Assembly: GCA_963788055.1 (NCBI GenBank)
Contig: CAWBFA010000002.1
Span: 620,001 to 684,000, forward strand
Direction: 5' to 3'
DNA length: 64,000 nt
Origin: JACCTU01 sp963788055
Lineage (GTDB): Bacteria; Actinomycetota; Thermoleophilia; Gaiellales; Gaiellaceae
The notes under the pieces were generated by a model. It made no database searches. It saw nothing but the letters and a program-made list of their open reading frames with translations, and was not told where the DNA came from. Shown here piece by piece: positions 8,883 to 17,804 of this stretch. The position numbers were made by a program, and so were the translations under genes. Numbering within the stretch: the stretch's first letter is position 1; each line of letters begins with the position of its first letter.

Positions 8883-10331
8883 ATGGATAGCCTCCGCGCG
8901 ATGGAAGCGGCGCTGGTCCCGGATCCTCGTCGCTGGCGGGCACTCGCGCTCGTCTGCGTCGCCTTCTTCATGGTCGTGCTCGACGTCTCGATCGTCAACG
9001 TCGCGCTCCCCTCCATCGCGAGCGATCTCAAGCTCTCGCCGTCGACGCTGCAGTGGATCATCACCGCGTACTCGCTCGCCTTCGGCGGGTTCCTGCTCCT
9101 CGGGGGGCGCGCCGCGGACGTGCTCGGCCGGCGGCGCGTCTTCATCGCCGGGATGGCCCTGTTCACGTTCGGCTCGCTCATGTGCGGCTTCGCGCAGGGC
9201 GGCGCATGGCTGATCGCGTTCCGGGCGCTGCAGGGGCTCGGCGGTGCGATCGTCTCGCCGGCGACCTTGTCGATCATCAACGCCGCCTTCCGGCACGGCG
9301 GCGCTGAACGGAACAGGGCGTTCGGCATCTGGGGCGCCGTCGCAGGTAGCGGCGCGGCGGTCGGCGTGCTGCTCGGCGGAGTGCTGACCGAGTACTTCGG
9401 CTGGCAGTGGATCTTCTTCGTCAACGTGCCCGTCGGGATCGCGATCATCGCGCTCACCTCTCGGCTCGTCTCCGAGGGGCGCGCCGAGGACGTCGATCCG
9501 CACACGGACCCCTTGGCCGCGCTGCTCGCGACGGGCGGGCTCGTCTCGTTCGTCTACGCGATGTCGCGCGCACCCGAGGCCGGCTGGGTCTCGCTCCAGA
9601 CGATTGGACTGACGGTCCTCGCCGTCGTGCTCATCGCGGCCTTCTTCGTCACGGAAGCCCGCAGCGACTCGCCGCTCGTGCCGCTCGAGCTGTTCCGGGT
9701 CCGGGCCGTCGCTGTGGCCAACCTCGTCGGCTTCTGCATCGGCGGCGCGATCTTCGGCGGCTTCTTCCTGCTCAGCCTCTACATGCAGCAGGTGCTCGGC
9801 TATTCGCCGATCCAGGCGGGTGTCGCGTTTCTCGCGACCGCGGGCACGACGATCCCCGCGGCCGGCGTCGCGCAGGCGCTGATCACCCGGGTGGGCGTGA
9901 AGCCCGTGATGGCGACCGGCCTCGCCCTGACAGCCTTCGCGTATCTCTGGTACACGCAGCTTCCGCCCGACGGCACGTTCTGGCGCAACCTGTTCGTGCC
10001 CTTCGTGGCGAGCGGCTTCGGACTCGCGTTTGTCTTCATCCCGGTCTCGCTCGCCGCACTCGCGAACCTCCAGGAGCGCGTGGCCGGCGTCGCGTCCGGA
10101 CTCCTCAACACGTCGCAGCAAATCGGCGGGGCACTCGGCGTCGCGATTGCGGCGACGATCGCGAACACCCACACGAAGACCCTGCTCGCGGAAGGCTCCG
10201 CTCGCGCCGCAGCGCTCACCGGCGGCTTCAACTGGGCCTTCTGGGTGGGCAGCACGTTCGCGATCGTCGGACTCGCCGTCACGCTCCTGATCCTCAGGCG
10301 CAGCGACGTGCCCGCCGTTCCGGCGTCCTAG
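8883..10331 (+). CDS. MFS drug efflux transporter, DHA2 (EmrB/QacA) family
   Basis: A 482-residue proton-driven multidrug antiporter with about 14 hydrophobic segments. Family marks are motif D1-like LDVSIVNVALPSIASDL in TM1, motif A-like GGRAADVLGRRRVF between TM2 and TM3, and motif C-like GAVAGSGAAVGVLLGG in TM5. The start at 8883 is the longest in frame; a second ATG at 8901 would give MEAALVPDP and is also possible, since no strong ribosome site marks either. It is transcribed divergently from the Liv operon and may share its regulatory gap. Substrate not predictable. Confidence 0.88.
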   Translation: MDSLRAMEAALVPDPRRWRALALVCVAFFMVVLDVSIVNVALPSIASDLKLSPSTLQWIITAYSLAFGGFLLLGGRAADVLGRRRVFIAGMALFTFGSLMCGFAQGGAWLIAFRALQGLGGAIVSPATLSIINAAFRHGGAERNRAFGIWGAVAGSGAAVGVLLGGVLTEYFGWQWIFFVNVPVGIAIIALTSRLVSEGRAEDVDPHTDPLAALLATGGLVSFVYAMSRAPEAGWVSLQTIGLTVLAVVLIAAFFVTEARSDSPLVPLELFRVRAVAVANLVGFCIGGAIFGGFFLLSLYMQQVLGYSPIQAGVAFLATAGTTIPAAGVAQALITRVGVKPVMATGLALTAFAYLWYTQLPPDGTFWRNLFVPFVASGFGLAFVFIPVSLAALANLQERVAGVASGLLNTSQQIGGALGVAIAATIANTHTKTLLAEGSARAAALTGGFNWAFWVGSTFAIVGLAVTLLILRRSDVPAVPAS

Positions 10332-10354
10332 CGGCGACGGCGCGATCCGCTGAT

Positions 10355-10368
10355 CCCCCGAACGGGGG
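10355..10368 (+). terminator. small GC hairpin after the efflux-pump gene
   Basis: CCCCC-GAAC-GGGGG forms a five-pair stem with a four-base loop 24 bases after the stop of the MFS gene. There is no T-run after it, so it is at best a weak or factor-assisted terminator. Just before it, 10344-10355 reads GATCCGCTGATC, the same word as half of the palindrome at 56557-56576. Confidence 0.3.
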
Positions 10369-10459
10369 TACAGCAGGAGCGCCGGCGGAGCGAAGCATGG
10401 ACTGCAGGCAACGGCGTCGCGCCCCGCCTTCGAATCCGCCAAATCCGAGGAGCTCGTTC

Positions 10460-12388
10460 GTGGTCACCGCCATCGCCAAGAGATCCCGCCGAAGCTCGGC
10501 GCTTGTCGTCCTTTCGATCTCCGCGCTCGTCCTCGCGACGACCGCGTCCGCCCACCGCGACGAGTTCCGTCCGGGGAAGTGGCCGTCGCACACGGTGCTG
10601 ATCGGCTACGCGAGCGAGCAGGCGCTCGAGACTGCGTTGCGTGGTCGTGGCGCCCAGGTCGTCTCGCGTGTGCCGTCGCTCCGCACGGTCGCGGTGCGAC
10701 CCTCCGGCGACGCCGCGTCGTTCGCATCCGACGTCGCGGGCGCACACGGCATCGACTTCGTGCAGGCGCCGGTCCCGCGGCGCGCGCTCGTCGAGCCTGG
10801 TCTCGCGCCGGCCGCGGTTCCCGGCGGCTCCTACCAGTGGCAGTACGCGCTCACCGGCGCCGACCGCGTCCCCGAGCGCTACGCCCGCACCGCCTTCTCG
10901 GTCCGCATCGGCATCGTCGACTCGGGCGCCGACCTGAGCGCGCCCGACATCGAGTCGAAGCACCCGGTCACCTACAACGCGATCGACAACTCGCGCGACG
11001 TCAGCGACCCCGTCGGGCACGGCACCTTCGTCGCCTCGCTCGCGGCAGGCTCGTCGTCGAACGGCGAGGGGATCGCCGGGATCGCAGGCCAGGCGGGGCT
11101 GATCACGATCAAGGCGAGCTCGGAGGGGATGTTCACCGACTTCGAGCTCGCGGCCGCGATCGCCTACGCGGTCGACAACGGCGCGAAGGTCGTCAACCTC
11201 AGCCTCGGTGGGACGAGGTCGTCGCGCGCAGAGGTGCGGGCGCTCGAGTACGCCCTCACGAGGGACGTGCTCGTCGTCGCCGCAGCCGGCAACGAGGCGC
11301 TCCGCGGAAACCCGGTCGAGTACCCCGCCGCGCACCTGCAGCCCGTCGGCTCGAACGGCGTGGGCGGCTACGGACTCTCGGTCGGCGCCTCGACGATCAC
11401 AGGGGCGCGCGCGTCCTTCTCCAACCACGGCTCGTACATCTCGCTGGCCGCTCCGGGCGAGGACGTCTTCGGAGCGCTCTCGAAGGACTCGTCGCCCAAG
11501 GAGTGGCCGCGCGTGACGCTTCCCGGTTCGACGAAGGGGCTCTACGGCTACAGCAGCGGCACGTCGTTCTCAGCACCCCAGGTCGCCGGCGCCGCGGCGC
11601 TCGTCTGGGGCGTCAACCCGTCGCTCAGCTCCCGTCAGGTCGCGGACATCCTCAAGCAGACCGCGTCGGGCAAAGGCCAGTGGAACCCCGAGCTGGGCTT
11701 CGGCGTGATCGACGTCGCCGCGGCGGTCGAGGTGGCGCGCGTGACGCCCGCGGTCTCTCTCCGGGCGGTCAAGTTCGGGGACGCCGCCCGTCTCAGCTGG
11801 CGCGGCTCGACGCGCAAGGAGCACGCGTACCGCGTCCTCACCCTCGGGCCGAAAGGCGAGGACAACGTGCTCATCCCGAGCACGACCGAGACCTCGCAGA
11901 CGATCCAGCAGGCCAAGGGCCACACGTACGCGTTCGTGGTCGAGTCGCTCGACGCAGCGGGAGCCGTGATCGCGCGCTCCGCACCGGCGCTCGTCACCCT
12001 CGGGCAGGCGAAGACCTCGCTGACCCTGATGCCGTTCAAGTTCAAGCAGCGTGGCAAGCGCTACTCGCTCGTGATCGGGATGCTCTCGACCAACGCGCCG
12101 GATTTGAAGCTCGACCGACGCATCATCCGGCTCGAGCAGCGGATCCAGGGACGGTGGCGGCACGTCACCTTCCAGTGGACGGACGCGTCGGGACGGGTGA
12201 TCTGGATCGTGCCGAAGGGCCGCTACACGATCCGGGCGCTGTTCAGCGACTCATCGGAGCTGAAGGCGTCGAACAGCCGGGCGCTGACCGTCAGCGGCGT
12301 TCCTAGCCGCGAACCGCGCCGGCCGTCAGGCCGAACGCGACGCGCCGCTGCACGAGCGCGAAGAAGATCACGATCGGCAGCGACGTGA
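10460..12388 (+). CDS. secreted subtilisin-like serine protease (S8 family)
   Basis: A 642-residue exported protease. The GTG start at 10460 is preceded by GAGGAG and gives a normal signal peptide (basic AIAKRSRRSS, hydrophobic core, cleavage near TASA-H). Residues about 40-90 resemble an inhibitory prodomain. The catalytic triad is Asp154 (GIVDSGAD), His187 (VGHGTFVA) and Ser369 (GTSFSAPQVAG), with the oxyanion Asn in AAAGNEA. About 220 residues of beta-rich, fibronectin-like sequence follow. The frame runs about 85 bases into the convergent permease gene; a stop in the neighbouring frame at 12304-12306 fits the normal end better, so the arginine-rich tail may come from an indel error. Confidence 0.88.
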   Translation: MVTAIAKRSRRSSALVVLSISALVLATTASAHRDEFRPGKWPSHTVLIGYASEQALETALRGRGAQVVSRVPSLRTVAVRPSGDAASFASDVAGAHGIDFVQAPVPRRALVEPGLAPAAVPGGSYQWQYALTGADRVPERYARTAFSVRIGIVDSGADLSAPDIESKHPVTYNAIDNSRDVSDPVGHGTFVASLAAGSSSNGEGIAGIAGQAGLITIKASSEGMFTDFELAAAIAYAVDNGAKVVNLSLGGTRSSRAEVRALEYALTRDVLVVAAAGNEALRGNPVEYPAAHLQPVGSNGVGGYGLSVGASTITGARASFSNHGSYISLAAPGEDVFGALSKDSSPKEWPRVTLPGSTKGLYGYSSGTSFSAPQVAGAAALVWGVNPSLSSRQVADILKQTASGKGQWNPELGFGVIDVAAAVEVARVTPAVSLRAVKFGDAARLSWRGSTRKEHAYRVLTLGPKGEDNVLIPSTTETSQTIQQAKGHTYAFVVESLDAAGAVIARSAPALVTLGQAKTSLTLMPFKFKQRGKRYSLVIGMLSTNAPDLKLDRRIIRLEQRIQGRWRHVTFQWTDASGRVIWIVPKGRYTIRALFSDSSELKASNSRALTVSGVPSREPRRPSGRTRRAAARARRRSRSAAT

Positions 12389-13175
12389 GCGTCGCCGCTG
12401 CCATCAACGGCCCCCACGCCGTCCCGCGCGAGGTCGTGAACGACGCGAGCCACACCGTCAGCGTCTGGTTCTCCTGGCTGCTAAGCAGGACGTACGCGAA
12501 GATGAACTCGTTCCAGGCCTGCACAAACGCGAAGACCGACGTCGCGACGAGGCCGGGCGCGATCAGCGGCAGCAGGATGCGCACGAACGCCCCGAAGCGC
12601 GTGCAGCCATCCACCATCGCCGCCTCCTCGAGCTCGCGCGGGATCCCCATCACGAAGCCACGGAGCGTCCAGATCGTGAAGGGCAGGACGAAGGTCAGGT
12701 ACGTCACGATCACGCCGCTCAACCGATCGACCTGGTCGACGCGCGCGAGCAGCACGTAGAGCGGGATGATCAGCGCGGTCGCGGGGATCATCTGCACGCC
12801 GATGATCAGAGCGATGAACGCCTTGCGGCCGTAGAAGTGGAACCGTGCGATCGCGAGCGCGGCGAGGAAGCCGATCACGAGCGAGAGCACGACGACGACG
12901 GTCACGATGATCACGCTGTTCTTGACGTTGTCCCAGAAGTACGGACGGTGGATCGCGTCATCGAAGTTGTCGAGCGTCCACGGGGACGGGATCCACTTCG
13001 GGTCGAAGCGCAGGACGTCGCGGCCGGGCTTGAACGCGGTCGCCGCCATCCAGTAGACCGGGAAGATCATCACGACGAGCACGACCAGCCCGATCGCGTT
13101 CGCGATCAGCCGCTGGCGGTTCCGGCGGTTGCGCACGTCGAAGGACGTGCGCACGCGTGCGGCGACGGCGCTCAA
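12303..13175 (-). CDS. ABC sugar transporter permease, MalG/DasC-like
   Basis: A 290-residue inner-membrane permease with six hydrophobic segments and the MalG-type coupling motif EEAAMVDGCTRFGAFVRILLPLIAPG. The TTG start at 13175 overlaps the TGA of the partner permease gene. With the MalF-like permease and the binding protein it forms a carbohydrate importer. The surrounding nagA/murQ genes suggest an amino sugar or its oligomer, as in the DasABC and NgcEFG systems of streptomycetes. No ATPase gene is present here; such systems often share MsiK elsewhere in the genome. Confidence 0.87.
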   Translation of the reverse strand: MSAVAARVRTSFDVRNRRNRQRLIANAIGLVVLVVMIFPVYWMAATAFKPGRDVLRFDPKWIPSPWTLDNFDDAIHRPYFWDNVKNSVIIVTVVVVLSLVIGFLAALAIARFHFYGRKAFIALIIGVQMIPATALIIPLYVLLARVDQVDRLSGVIVTYLTFVLPFTIWTLRGFVMGIPRELEEAAMVDGCTRFGAFVRILLPLIAPGLVATSVFAFVQAWNEFIFAYVLLSSQENQTLTVWLASFTTSRGTAWGPLMAAATLTSLPIVIFFALVQRRVAFGLTAGAVRG

Positions 13176-14149
13176 TCGATCTCCGAGATGCGGATCATCT
13201 GCCGCACGTAGACGAAGCTGACGCCGAGCATCAGCAGCACCATCACGACCGCGATCGCGGCACCGAGCCCGTACTGGCTGAGACGGAACGACTCGACGAA
13301 CGAGTACACGCCGAGCAGGTAATAGTCGGGGCTCGGTCGCGCCTGCAGCATGATCCAGACCTGGTTGAAGACCTGGAAGTCCCAGATGATCGACAGGCTC
13401 GCGACGATGATGAAGATCGGCTTCACGAGCGGGAAGGTCACTCGTCGGAAGACGTCCCAGGCCCGAGCCCCGTCGACCTCGGCGGCCTCGACGAGCTCCT
13501 GCGGCACCTGTGAGAGCCCCGCGTAGATCGTGATCGCCGCGAACGGGATCGCGCCCCACACGACGCAGGCAGTGATCACCGCGAAGCCGGTCCAGGGGTT
13601 GTCGAACCAGTTGTAGTGAATGAGGTCGACGATGTGGAGCTTCGTCAGCGTCCAGTTGAGGACGCCGAACTCGAAGTCGACCATCCACTGCCAGACCGAG
13701 ATCGCCACGACGACCGGCGTCGCCCAGACCCAGACGAGCCCGACGAGCAGCGCCGAGCGCATGTACTTGCCCATGCGCGCGAGCAGCAGGGCGATCAGCG
13801 TCGCGAACAGCATCGTCAGCCCGACGTTCACGGCGGTGAAGACGACCGTCCGCACGACGATGCGCCAGAACTCACCGTCGCCGAGGATGTGCCGGTAGTT
13901 GTCGAGCCCCGTCCACGTGCCGCGGTGCGCGATCAGCTCCTCGAGCCCGTAGTGCTCGAAGGAGATGCGCCCGAGCCACCAGAGCGGCCACGCGAGCACT
14001 CCGACGAGCACGACCATCGTCGGGAGGAGCAGGAGGTACGGAGGCGCCAGCGCCCGGATGGCCTCGCCGAAGGTGCGGCTCGGCCGCCGAGAGGAGGTAG
14101 GAGTCCCGATCTCGGCGGCCGGGGCCGCGGCCCGGGGAGCGGCGCTCAT
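13172..14149 (-). CDS. ABC sugar transporter permease, MalF/DasB-like
   Basis: A 325-residue permease. After a proline- and alanine-rich cytoplasmic N-terminus the first membrane segment begins PPYLLLLPTMVVLVGVLAW. The coupling motif is QELVEAAEVDGARAWDVFRRVTFPLVKPI. It carries the longer N-terminal region typical of the MalF partner. It lies 25 bases after the binding-protein stop and overlaps the second permease. Predicted to import an amino sugar or chito-/muro-oligomer, from context. Confidence 0.88.
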   Translation of the reverse strand: MSAAPRAAAPAAEIGTPTSSRRPSRTFGEAIRALAPPYLLLLPTMVVLVGVLAWPLWWLGRISFEHYGLEELIAHRGTWTGLDNYRHILGDGEFWRIVVRTVVFTAVNVGLTMLFATLIALLLARMGKYMRSALLVGLVWVWATPVVVAISVWQWMVDFEFGVLNWTLTKLHIVDLIHYNWFDNPWTGFAVITACVVWGAIPFAAITIYAGLSQVPQELVEAAEVDGARAWDVFRRVTFPLVKPIFIIVASLSIIWDFQVFNQVWIMLQARPSPDYYLLGVYSFVESFRLSQYGLGAAIAVVMVLLMLGVSFVYVRQMIRISEID

Positions 14150-14174
14150 TGCCCGCCGCTCCCCGGGTGTCGCG

Positions 14175-15461
14175 TCACCGTGCGTTCAGGATCTGGGTGA
14201 TCTGCGCGCTCGCGCGCGTGGCCGCCGCTCTGACCGTCCGGCGTCCGGTGAAGATCTCCGCGAGCATGTTCTGCAGAGTCTGGGCGTTCTCCACGTTCAC
14301 CCAGTTCGGGGCCGTGGGCACGAACCAGCTCGACGTCGCCGCGCGGGCGAAGGGAGCGAGGGTCGGCTTGCTGGCGTTGATGTTGACGAGCGAGGTCGTG
14401 TTGGGGATCACGCCCGCTGAGCTCGTCAGCTGACGCATCGAGTTGGTCGCCGTGTAAGCGCGAATCCAGTCGATCGCCAGCGCACGGTTGCCACTCGACG
14501 CCGGGATCGCGAGATCCGAGCCGCCGAGGAACGTCGGCATGAACTTGCCCTTGTTGTGGCTCGGCATCGGGAACGCGCCGAGCACCGGAGCCAGGGCAGG
14601 ATCGCCGATCTTCGGGTCTGAGATCAGGCCCCACTCCCAGCCGTTCGCGATGTCCGCGCCGACGTGGCCCTGAGAGAACACGGTCCACTGCTCGGCCTCG
14701 GTGCCCGAGCGGTTCGCCCGCGAGAGCGCGAGCACCGTGGACTTGAGCTTCGTCAGCCCGGCCAGTGCCTGGGGAGAGTTGAGGGTTCCGACCCATTTGC
14801 CGTTCTTGAAGCGCGCGATCGCTCCGCCGTAGTCATAGACGAACGACATCCCGGCGTACCAGTACTTGCCCGGGAAGTAGAGGGCGGAGTAGTTCCGATC
14901 GCTCTTGTGCTTGGCCATGACCTTCTTGCCGGCGGCGATGAACGCGTCGAGCGACGCGGGCGCCTTCCGCATGCCCACGGCGCCGTAGTGGTCCTTCCGG
15001 TAGATGACGGCGCGCGCACCGGCGTAGTAAGGCACGCAGTAGAGCCTGCTCTGATACGTGCACGACCCCTTCAGGGCGTTGAGCCACGTCTTGTTGTTGG
15101 GGAAGCGCGCCTTGCTCGCCGTCAGGTTGGCGAGCGCACCGGCGGCCATGTACTTGGTCGTCTCCGTGTTCCCGAGCTCGACCACGTCGGGAGCGCGACC
15201 GCCCGCGAGGGCTGCGTCGAGCTTCGTCAGGTGCTCGCCCCAGGTCTGGATCTCGACCTTGACGTTGACGTCGGCGTGCGAGCTCTCGAACGAGCGGTTC
15301 GCAGCGCTGACCACGGCGGCCCAGTCAGGCCCCTGCGCGTCGGTCATCAGCCAGACCGTGAGCGTTGTTGCCTTTGCGCCGTCGGTTCTCGCGCCTGCCG
15401 TCGGCGCCCCGGCGGCAACTGCAATCGCGAGAGCCGCGGCGACGACGTAGCGAAGGTTCAT
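14175..15461 (-). CDS. extracellular solute-binding protein, DasA/NgcE-like (family 1)
   Basis: A 428-residue secreted sugar-binding protein. The ATG at 15461 has GGGAGGA upstream. The signal peptide is MNLRYVVAAALAIAVAAGAP, followed by TTLTVWLMTDAQG at the start of the mature domain. Further family marks are PDVVELGNTET, LYCVPYYAGARAVIYRKD and PSHNKGKFMPTFLGGSDLAIP. Two tyrosine/tryptophan-rich stretches (about residues 160-200 and 240-260) could stack on sugar rings. No clear lipobox cysteine follows the signal peptide. It is the first gene of the transporter unit, under a promoter with DasR-like operators. Confidence 0.87.
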   Translation of the reverse strand: MNLRYVVAAALAIAVAAGAPTAGARTDGAKATTLTVWLMTDAQGPDWAAVVSAANRSFESSHADVNVKVEIQTWGEHLTKLDAALAGGRAPDVVELGNTETTKYMAAGALANLTASKARFPNNKTWLNALKGSCTYQSRLYCVPYYAGARAVIYRKDHYGAVGMRKAPASLDAFIAAGKKVMAKHKSDRNYSALYFPGKYWYAGMSFVYDYGGAIARFKNGKWVGTLNSPQALAGLTKLKSTVLALSRANRSGTEAEQWTVFSQGHVGADIANGWEWGLISDPKIGDPALAPVLGAFPMPSHNKGKFMPTFLGGSDLAIPASSGNRALAIDWIRAYTATNSMRQLTSSAGVIPNTTSLVNINASKPTLAPFARAATSSWFVPTAPNWVNVENAQTLQNMLAEIFTGRRTVRAAATRASAQITQILNAR

Positions 15462-15512
15462 TCTCGTCCTCCCGCGATGTCGGCGAGCGGATGGTGGCCG
15501 GGCCGCTCGCCG

Positions 15513-15528
15513 AGTGGTTCGTACCAAT
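15513..15528. promoter_or_regulatory. DasR-like operator downstream of the importer promoter
   Basis: AGTGGTTCGTACCAAT, an imperfect dyad around TGGT...ACCA. It resembles the DasR responsive element ACTGGTCTAGACCACT of streptomycetes. It lies between the predicted transcription start and the binding-protein gene. Confidence 0.5.
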
Positions 15529-15541
15529 GGGCCACGGCGGC

Positions 15542-15571
15542 AGCATCGCACGGTCGCCCCATCCCTGTCAA
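15542..15571 (-). promoter_or_regulatory. predicted promoter of the amino-sugar importer genes
   Basis: On the minus strand TTGACA (15566-15571) and GATGCT (15542-15547) are 18 bases apart. The -35 element is embedded in the DasR-like operator 15564-15579. The -10 element is weak, as expected for a promoter controlled mainly by release of a repressor. Confidence 0.45.
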
Positions 15572-15579
15572 GACCACTT
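15564..15579. promoter_or_regulatory. DasR-like operator overlapping the -35 element
   Basis: CCTGTCAAGACCACTT on the plus strand. Its right half GACCACTT matches the DasR element consensus (CTGGTCTAGACCACTT) and the left half is degenerate. It covers the -35 TTGACA of the importer promoter, so binding would exclude RNA polymerase. Confidence 0.5.
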
Positions 15580-15629
15580 TTGCTATTTCCGCTTCGCAGC
15601 AGGCAAAACACTCTCGGCTTTGACCCAGA

Positions 15630-15645
15630 ATGGTACTGACCAGCC
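15630..15645. promoter_or_regulatory. third DasR-like site upstream of the importer promoter
   Basis: ATGGTACTGACCAGCC, again a TGGT...ACCA dyad. It lies about 60 bases upstream of the -35 element and just before the stop of the SIS gene. It could act as an auxiliary site for looping or cooperative binding. Confidence 0.4.
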
Positions 15646-15648
15646 CGC

Positions 15649-16698
15649 TCAACGGGCGAGCGTGACCTTCTCGAGCCCCTGCGGGTGGTCCGGGTCGTAG
15701 CCCTTCGCCAGCGCGAGCGCGCGAGCGAAGAGCTGGCCGGGGAGCACCGAGAGCAGCGGTGAGAGGAGTGACAGCGGCGGCTCGGGCGTCGGGAGCCGAA
15801 ACGAGGCGTCGAGCTCGGCGGCGGCGGCCCCACTCGCGACCACGCCCGCCCCGGCGGCGCGGGCGCGCGCGACCGCCTCTCGCACCGCCTGGAGGTTCTC
15901 GTCCCTCGAGGCGATCGCCCAGACCGGGAAGAGCGCGTCGAGCGCGGCGACCGGCCCGTGGGCGAACGCCGTTGCGGTCATCGGCTCCGCCGCGATGCGG
16001 CAGGTCTCGAGCAGCTTGAGCGCGATCTCCCGCGCGGTGGCGAGCTCCGTCCCGCGCCCGATCACGAACATCCGCCCGACGAAGGCGAACGAGACGGCGA
16101 GCTCCGCCACCGCGGGCTCCAGCGCAGGGAGCGACTCGTCGATCAGGTCGGCCACGCGGGCAACGCCGTCGGCGAACTCCTTTCCGCGCCCCGCGGCGTG
16201 GGCAGCGAGGAGCGCAAGCGCGGCGACCGTGTTCAGGTACGTCTTCGTCGCGGCGATCGACCGCTCCGGCCCGGCCGCGAGCGGCAGCACCGCCTCGGCG
16301 GCGAGGCCGAGCGCAGAGTCGGGGTCGTTCGTGACCGCAACCGTGAACGCGCCCTGCGCGCGTGCGCGCGAGACGTACTCGACGACGTCCGGCGTCCGCC
16401 CCGACTGCGACAGGGCGAGCACGCACGAGCCGGTGTGATCGAGCTTCGCGTCCGAGTACACGGTCAGAGAGATCGAGTCGCGCAGCGCGGTCCAGCCCGG
16501 CAGCAGCCCAAACGCGTAGACGCCGTACGACGCGGCATTGTCGGAGGATCCGTGTGCGACCAGCCGAACGAGCGTCCGGTTCGTGCGCCTTGCCTCGGCC
16601 GCGACGTCCGCGAACTCGGTCTCGTGCGCGAGCAGGCGACGAAGAGCCGCGGGCTGCTCGCGGATCTCGTCGAGGAGCGCTGCCCCAGGGGGCTCCAC
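15649..16698 (-). CDS. SIS-domain sugar isomerase/deaminase (AgaS/GlmS-like)
   Basis: A 349-residue protein with two sugar-isomerase (SIS) domains. The first holds VAHGSSDNAASYG and the phosphosugar-binding run ALSQSGRTPDVV. The second holds IGRGTELATAREIALKLLETCR, AEPMTATAFAHGP and the lysine region KGYDPDHPQGLEKVTLAR seen at the end of GlmS-type isomerase halves. There is no glutaminase domain. In this locus it most likely converts glucosamine-6-phosphate to fructose-6-phosphate plus ammonia, doing the job of NagB. The GTG start at 16698 lies 11 bases after nagA. Confidence 0.85.
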   Translation of the reverse strand: MEPPGAALLDEIREQPAALRRLLAHETEFADVAAEARRTNRTLVRLVAHGSSDNAASYGVYAFGLLPGWTALRDSISLTVYSDAKLDHTGSCVLALSQSGRTPDVVEYVSRARAQGAFTVAVTNDPDSALGLAAEAVLPLAAGPERSIAATKTYLNTVAALALLAAHAAGRGKEFADGVARVADLIDESLPALEPAVAELAVSFAFVGRMFVIGRGTELATAREIALKLLETCRIAAEPMTATAFAHGPVAALDALFPVWAIASRDENLQAVREAVARARAAGAGVVASGAAAAELDASFRLPTPEPPLSLLSPLLSVLPGQLFARALALAKGYDPDHPQGLEKVTLAR

Positions 16699-16709
16699 GC
16701 CGGACGGGC

Positions 16710-17804
16710 TCAGGCAGCGACAAGCGCCTCGCCCCCGACGAGCACGCGCTCGACCTCGAGGTTGTCGTCGAGCACGACGACGTCGGCGCGCACGCCCCTT
16801 GCGATCCGCCCCACCTCGAGCTCGCCGACGACGCGCGCGGGGACCTCGGTCGCCGCCGACAGCGCGTCGGCGAGGGGCACGCCGAGGTCGTGCAGGTTGC
16901 GGACGGCCTGCAGCATCGTCAGCACGCTGCCGGCGAGAACATCGTCCGAGCTTCGCGCACTGCCCCCGCGGACCTCCACCTCGACGTCGCCGAGGCGGTA
17001 GTGCCCGTCGCCCTGCCCCGCGCCGGCCATCGCATCGGTCACGAGCGCAAGCCGGCCTGCGGCCGCGCGCCAGACGAGCAGTGCGGTCTCGTCCGCGACG
17101 TGGTGTCCGTCAAGGATCAGCTGCACGACAACGTCGTCGCGCACGAGCGCTGCGCCGGCGATGCCGGGGTCGCGGTGCCGGAACGGCCGCATGGCGTTGA
17201 ACAGGTGGGTGACGGCGAGCGCGCCACGGTCGAACGCGGCCTCCGCCTCTTCGGCGGTGGCGTCGGTGTGGCCGCACGAGACGGCGACGCCGCGGGCGAG
17301 GAGCAGGTCGATCAGCTCGAGCGCGCCCGGCAGCTCCGGCGCGAGCGTCACGAGCCGAACCGGTCCAGCGTCCAGCAGGCGCTCGAGCACGTCGGGATCG
17401 GGGTCGAGCCGGCCCTCGAGAAGGTGGGTGCCCATTCGCGCCGCGGCGAGGAACGGGCCCTCGACGTGCACGCCGAGGATCCGTGGGCCACGCAGCTCGC
17501 GCGGGACCTCGTGGAGCGCTGCGGCGAGCACGTGCTCGGGCGCCGTGATCAGCGTCGGGAGATAGGCGGTGACGCCGGTCTCGAGCAGCGCTTCTCCGGC
17601 CCGCTCGTACCCTGCTGCGTCCGCCGAAGCGAAGTCGACGCCGCCGAAGCCGTTCACCTGGAGATCGACGAAGCCCGGCGCCGCGATCCCGGTGCGCCCG
17701 TTGCCGCGGCGGATGCCGAAGCGCGCGATGCGACCTTCGCGCACCTCGACGTCGCCGGGGACGAGCTTCCCGTCGACGAGCGCGGCTTCGACGCCCAGTC
17801 TCAC
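16710..17804 (-). CDS. nagA: N-acetylglucosamine-6-phosphate deacetylase
   Basis: A 364-residue amidohydrolase that removes acetate from GlcNAc-6-phosphate. Marks are PGFVDLQVNGFGG at the start of the barrel, HVEGPFL, the metal/substrate histidines in SCGHTDAT and THLFNAM, LDGHHVAD, and the catalytic aspartate in LVTDAMAGAG. The length is normal. The GTG start overlaps the stop of the MurQ gene, so the two are coupled. It sits between murQ and the SIS isomerase, the expected order for turning MurNAc-6-P into GlcNAc-6-P, then GlcN-6-P, then fructose-6-P. Confidence 0.92.
   Translation of the reverse strand: MRLGVEAALVDGKLVPGDVEVREGRIARFGIRRGNGRTGIAAPGFVDLQVNGFGGVDFASADAAGYERAGEALLETGVTAYLPTLITAPEHVLAAALHEVPRELRGPRILGVHVEGPFLAAARMGTHLLEGRLDPDPDVLERLLDAGPVRLVTLAPELPGALELIDLLLARGVAVSCGHTDATAEEAEAAFDRGALAVTHLFNAMRPFRHRDPGIAGAALVRDDVVVQLILDGHHVADETALLVWRAAAGRLALVTDAMAGAGQGDGHYRLGDVEVEVRGGSARSSDDVLAGSVLTMLQAVRNLHDLGVPLADALSAATEVPARVVGELEVGRIARGVRADVVVLDDNLEVERVLVGGEALVAA

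Noticed and set aside
8856..10442. 528-codon minus-strand open frame opposite the efflux pump
   Set aside because: It is rich in E, R and D with no motif, and mirrors the codon bias of the membrane protein on the plus strand. A shadow.
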